From RYN-230 sp036497945 (GTDB lineage: Bacteria > Actinomycetota > Actinomycetes > Streptosporangiales > Streptosporangiaceae): a DNA stretch of 64,000 nucleotides. Shown one piece after another: positions 62,711-64,000 of the stretch. How positions within the stretch are numbered: the stretch's first letter is position 1; each line of letters begins with the position of its first letter. Location: NCBI GenBank assembly GCA_036497945.1, contig DASXIN010000080.1, positions 31,749 through 95,748 on the forward strand, written 5' to 3'. The position numbers were made by a program, and so were the translations under genes. Below the pieces are notes generated by a model. It was not told the DNA's origin. It made no database searches and worked only from the letters and a program-made list of their open reading frames with translations.

Positions 62711-63712
62711 TCAGCGCCAGAATTCGGTGAGCTGCTCGGCAAGGGCTCTGCCTTGCTCGTAACCGGCTCGAGCGGCGGGCCGACGCGTCGACGGATCCAT
62801 CAGATTGCTGCCGAATGCGTTGCGCGAGTTGCTATCCGGCAAGATGGTTTCGACTCTGCTGCCGCGTGCGCGGAGTTCGTCGACCTGCGCTGCAAGTTGC
62901 ATGCCCCAGTCCAGCGGGTGCCGTGTTCTGCCGCCAAGTGGTGACAGCACCAGCACCCGCCCGTATCCGGCGGCCAGATCGGCATTCTCGTTGCGTCGGT
63001 AGCCGCCGTCGATGTATCGGCTGCCGCCGATGCTGTAGGGAGGGACACCGAAGCCGTTGGCGGTGCTGGCGGCGACGGCGTCCGCCAGGTCGACTCCGCT
63101 GTGCCGGTCGAACACGACCGGTTCACCGGTATGGGCATCGACCGCCACGATGAGCATCGTTCGTTCCGGCCAGCGCTGGCTGGGCAACCGGGCGGCGACG
63201 GTAGCGCGCCACCGCGTTTGCCCGGAGCCGTCCGACGCCGCATCCATTTCGAGCGCCGCCGCGCCCATTCCGCGGCGCATGTCGGCCGCATCCTCGGCGG
63301 CGGCGATGATTCCGCTCGTTCTCTCCATATGGTCGGCCGCCGGCCTATTCGGAACGCGCCCACGGTCGGATCCGACCGGACCAGTCCGTGGCTGGGGCGC
63401 AGCGGCGAGGATGTTGGCAAGCAGTTCGGTCGGGGTCGCGCTAGCTATCTGGGCCGCGGCCGTCGATCCGGCCGATGTCCCGATGATCAGATCAGCCTCG
63501 GTCACATCCAACCCGGCATCAAACAGGCCGGCGATGACACCGATCAGCCACGCATTGCCTGCCGATCCGCCACCACCGAGGACCAACGCTCGCTCACCCG
63601 CGGCGCGCACCCGCCCTGTGGCGTCGACCTGCGGCTGATCCTGGTCGGAGCTCGGCCGGTCGGAGGCCGTCGTCGAGGTGAAGTGCAGAGTTGAAGAAGG
63701 TGTTGTGTTCAT
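62711..63712 (-). CDS. Patatin-like phospholipase
   Basis: 333 aa. The oxyanion motif VLGGGGSAGNAWLIGV is near 44-59, the nucleophile elbow GTSAGS has Ser80, and the partner is DGG in YIDGGYRRNEN near 235. Thus the serine-aspartate dyad of patatin lipases is intact. The first 40 residues are Ser/Thr-rich and disordered, without a signal. Related mycobacterial proteins hydrolyse phospholipids; the substrate here is unknown. Starts at the ATG at 63712, weakly preceded by AAAGG. Confidence 0.86.
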   Translation of the reverse strand: MNTTPSSTLHFTSTTASDRPSSDQDQPQVDATGRVRAAGERALVLGGGGSAGNAWLIGVIAGLFDAGLDVTEADLIIGTSAGSTAAAQIASATPTELLANILAAAPQPRTGPVGSDRGRVPNRPAADHMERTSGIIAAAEDAADMRRGMGAAALEMDAASDGSGQTRWRATVAARLPSQRWPERTMLIVAVDAHTGEPVVFDRHSGVDLADAVAASTANGFGVPPYSIGGSRYIDGGYRRNENADLAAGYGRVLVLSPLGGRTRHPLDWGMQLAAQVDELRARGSRVETILPDSNSRNAFGSNLMDPSTRRPAARAGYEQGRALAEQLTEFWR

Positions 63713-63758
63713 GGGAGTCGCCTTTCACGAATTGCCTGGCGGGCGCTCCCGGTGGCGA

Positions 63759-63818
63759 CTACCTCAGTCGCGCGATCGTGGACTGCAGGGAAGCACCCAC
63801 TGCGGACACTGCGGACAT
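63759..63818 (-). CDS. Possible 19-aa leader peptide upstream of the patatin gene
   Basis: The ATG at 63818 has AGGAGGTG at 6-nt spacing, the strongest ribosome site in this area, and opens a 19-codon frame (MSAVSAVGASLQSTIARLR) ending TAG, 46 bp before the patatin start. The initial codons are a 9-bp tandem repeat (TCCGCAGTG twice). The peptide has no known relatives that I recall. Confidence 0.45.
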   Translation of the reverse strand: MSAVSAVGASLQSTIARLR

Positions 63819-64000
63819 GGGTCTCACCTCCTGCCGATAGATCACGATCACCGGGACTCTAGCACGCCGGCGACGCCAGTGCGCACCGGCATCATGCCGG
63901 TTGCCGTGTCGCTGTCGAACGCGCCGCCGACCGCCACACCCTCATCTGTGATGAGCCGGATTATCTGCATGGCATATTGAACAACTGACCGTAATCATCG
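63819..64000. other. Right-edge region, no confident gene
   Basis: Should include the promoter of the patatin unit. A minus-strand frame at 63848-63970 (MQIIRLITDEGVAVGGAF, 40 codons then TGA) faintly resembles the N-terminus of fumarylacetoacetate hydrolase proteins; it has no ribosome site and is too short to call. Confidence 0.3.

Noticed and set aside
63848..63970. 40-codon minus-strand frame resembling a FAH-type N-terminus
   Set aside because: Resemblance is limited to the first dozen residues, and there is no Shine-Dalgarno, so not called as a gene. Recorded in case the adjacent sequence supports a pseudogene.
63678..63980. 100-codon plus-strand frame at the right edge
   Set aside because: Opposes the patatin start and the better-supported leader frame, and lacks a ribosome site and domain.

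Overview
This window is chromosomal DNA of a high-GC (about 70%) Gram-positive actinobacterium, probably a soil actinomycete near Streptosporangiales or Streptomyces. The supporting evidence is the pervasive G/C third positions, frequent GTG starts, many predicted F420-linked enzymes (LLM, Rv0121-like PPOX, F420-reductase-like), DUF3093/DUF3710/DUF1707/DUF4235 proteins, a LAL-type LuxR regulator and a Tat-exported glycosidase. No rRNA, tRNA, CRISPR array, insertion sequence or prophage gene was recognised. Most of the window reads as core and metabolic chromosome with a few accessory or decaying stretches. The species cannot be fixed from the sequence alone.

Layout. 1-9 kb (minus strand): a polyphosphate kinase cut by the window edge, a translationally coupled dxs-ferredoxin reductase pair, and a pentose unit (PmoA-like protein, a LacI-family C-terminal scrap, xylB, xylA). 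9-16 kb: a CynX/NimT-type MFS exporter, a ferritin-like protein, aconitase, and a divergent cupin plus Cys-rich miniprotein; two copies of an 18-bp imperfect palindrome lie between aconitase and the cupin. 16-17 kb: a decayed efflux locus (half an EmrB-type MFS pump and a TetR tail). 17-23 kb: a repeat-rich membrane protein, two lipoproteins, an SRPBCC protein and TrpB2. 23-30 kb: an envelope-glycan set with a deacetylase, a UDP-sulfoquinovose-synthase-like enzyme, a metallo-beta-lactamase/Rieske fusion and a membrane GT2 glycosyltransferase, followed by a PPOX protein.

30-41 kb: a divergent class II lysyl-tRNA synthetase, a phosphoesterase, a barrel/SnoaL protein, and then a tight plus-strand operon. 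The operon contains a LigD-type polymerase, two full-length paralogues of an unrecognised family, a third unknown, a MoxR-like AAA+ ATPase, and a fused metallopeptidase-like/vWA protein. This is the best candidate in the window for an undescribed system. 41-46 kb: an unknown protein, a large Tat-secreted GH2 glycosidase and an LLM flavoprotein. 46-55 kb: YceI, a TRAM methyltransferase, two TrkA proteins, DUF3710, dut, an AI-2E permease, DUF3093, DUF4235, a class II aldolase and DUF1707, which is an actinobacterial conserved block with some members missing. 55-64 kb: a citrate synthase with an N-terminal HTH divergent from a DRE-TIM acyl-CoA condensing enzyme, a small membrane protein, an HhH-GPD repair protein, an MBL hydrolase, a LAL regulator, an F420-reductase-like protein and a patatin-like lipase preceded by a possible leader peptide.

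Functional links: dxs and the reductase overlap by 4 bp, consistent with electron supply to the Fe-S enzymes IspG/IspH. xylB and xylA form a two-step xylose catabolic operon. The polymerase/MoxR/vWA genes overlap or nearly touch, which implies co-translation. All homology statements rest on motif recognition, not on database searches.
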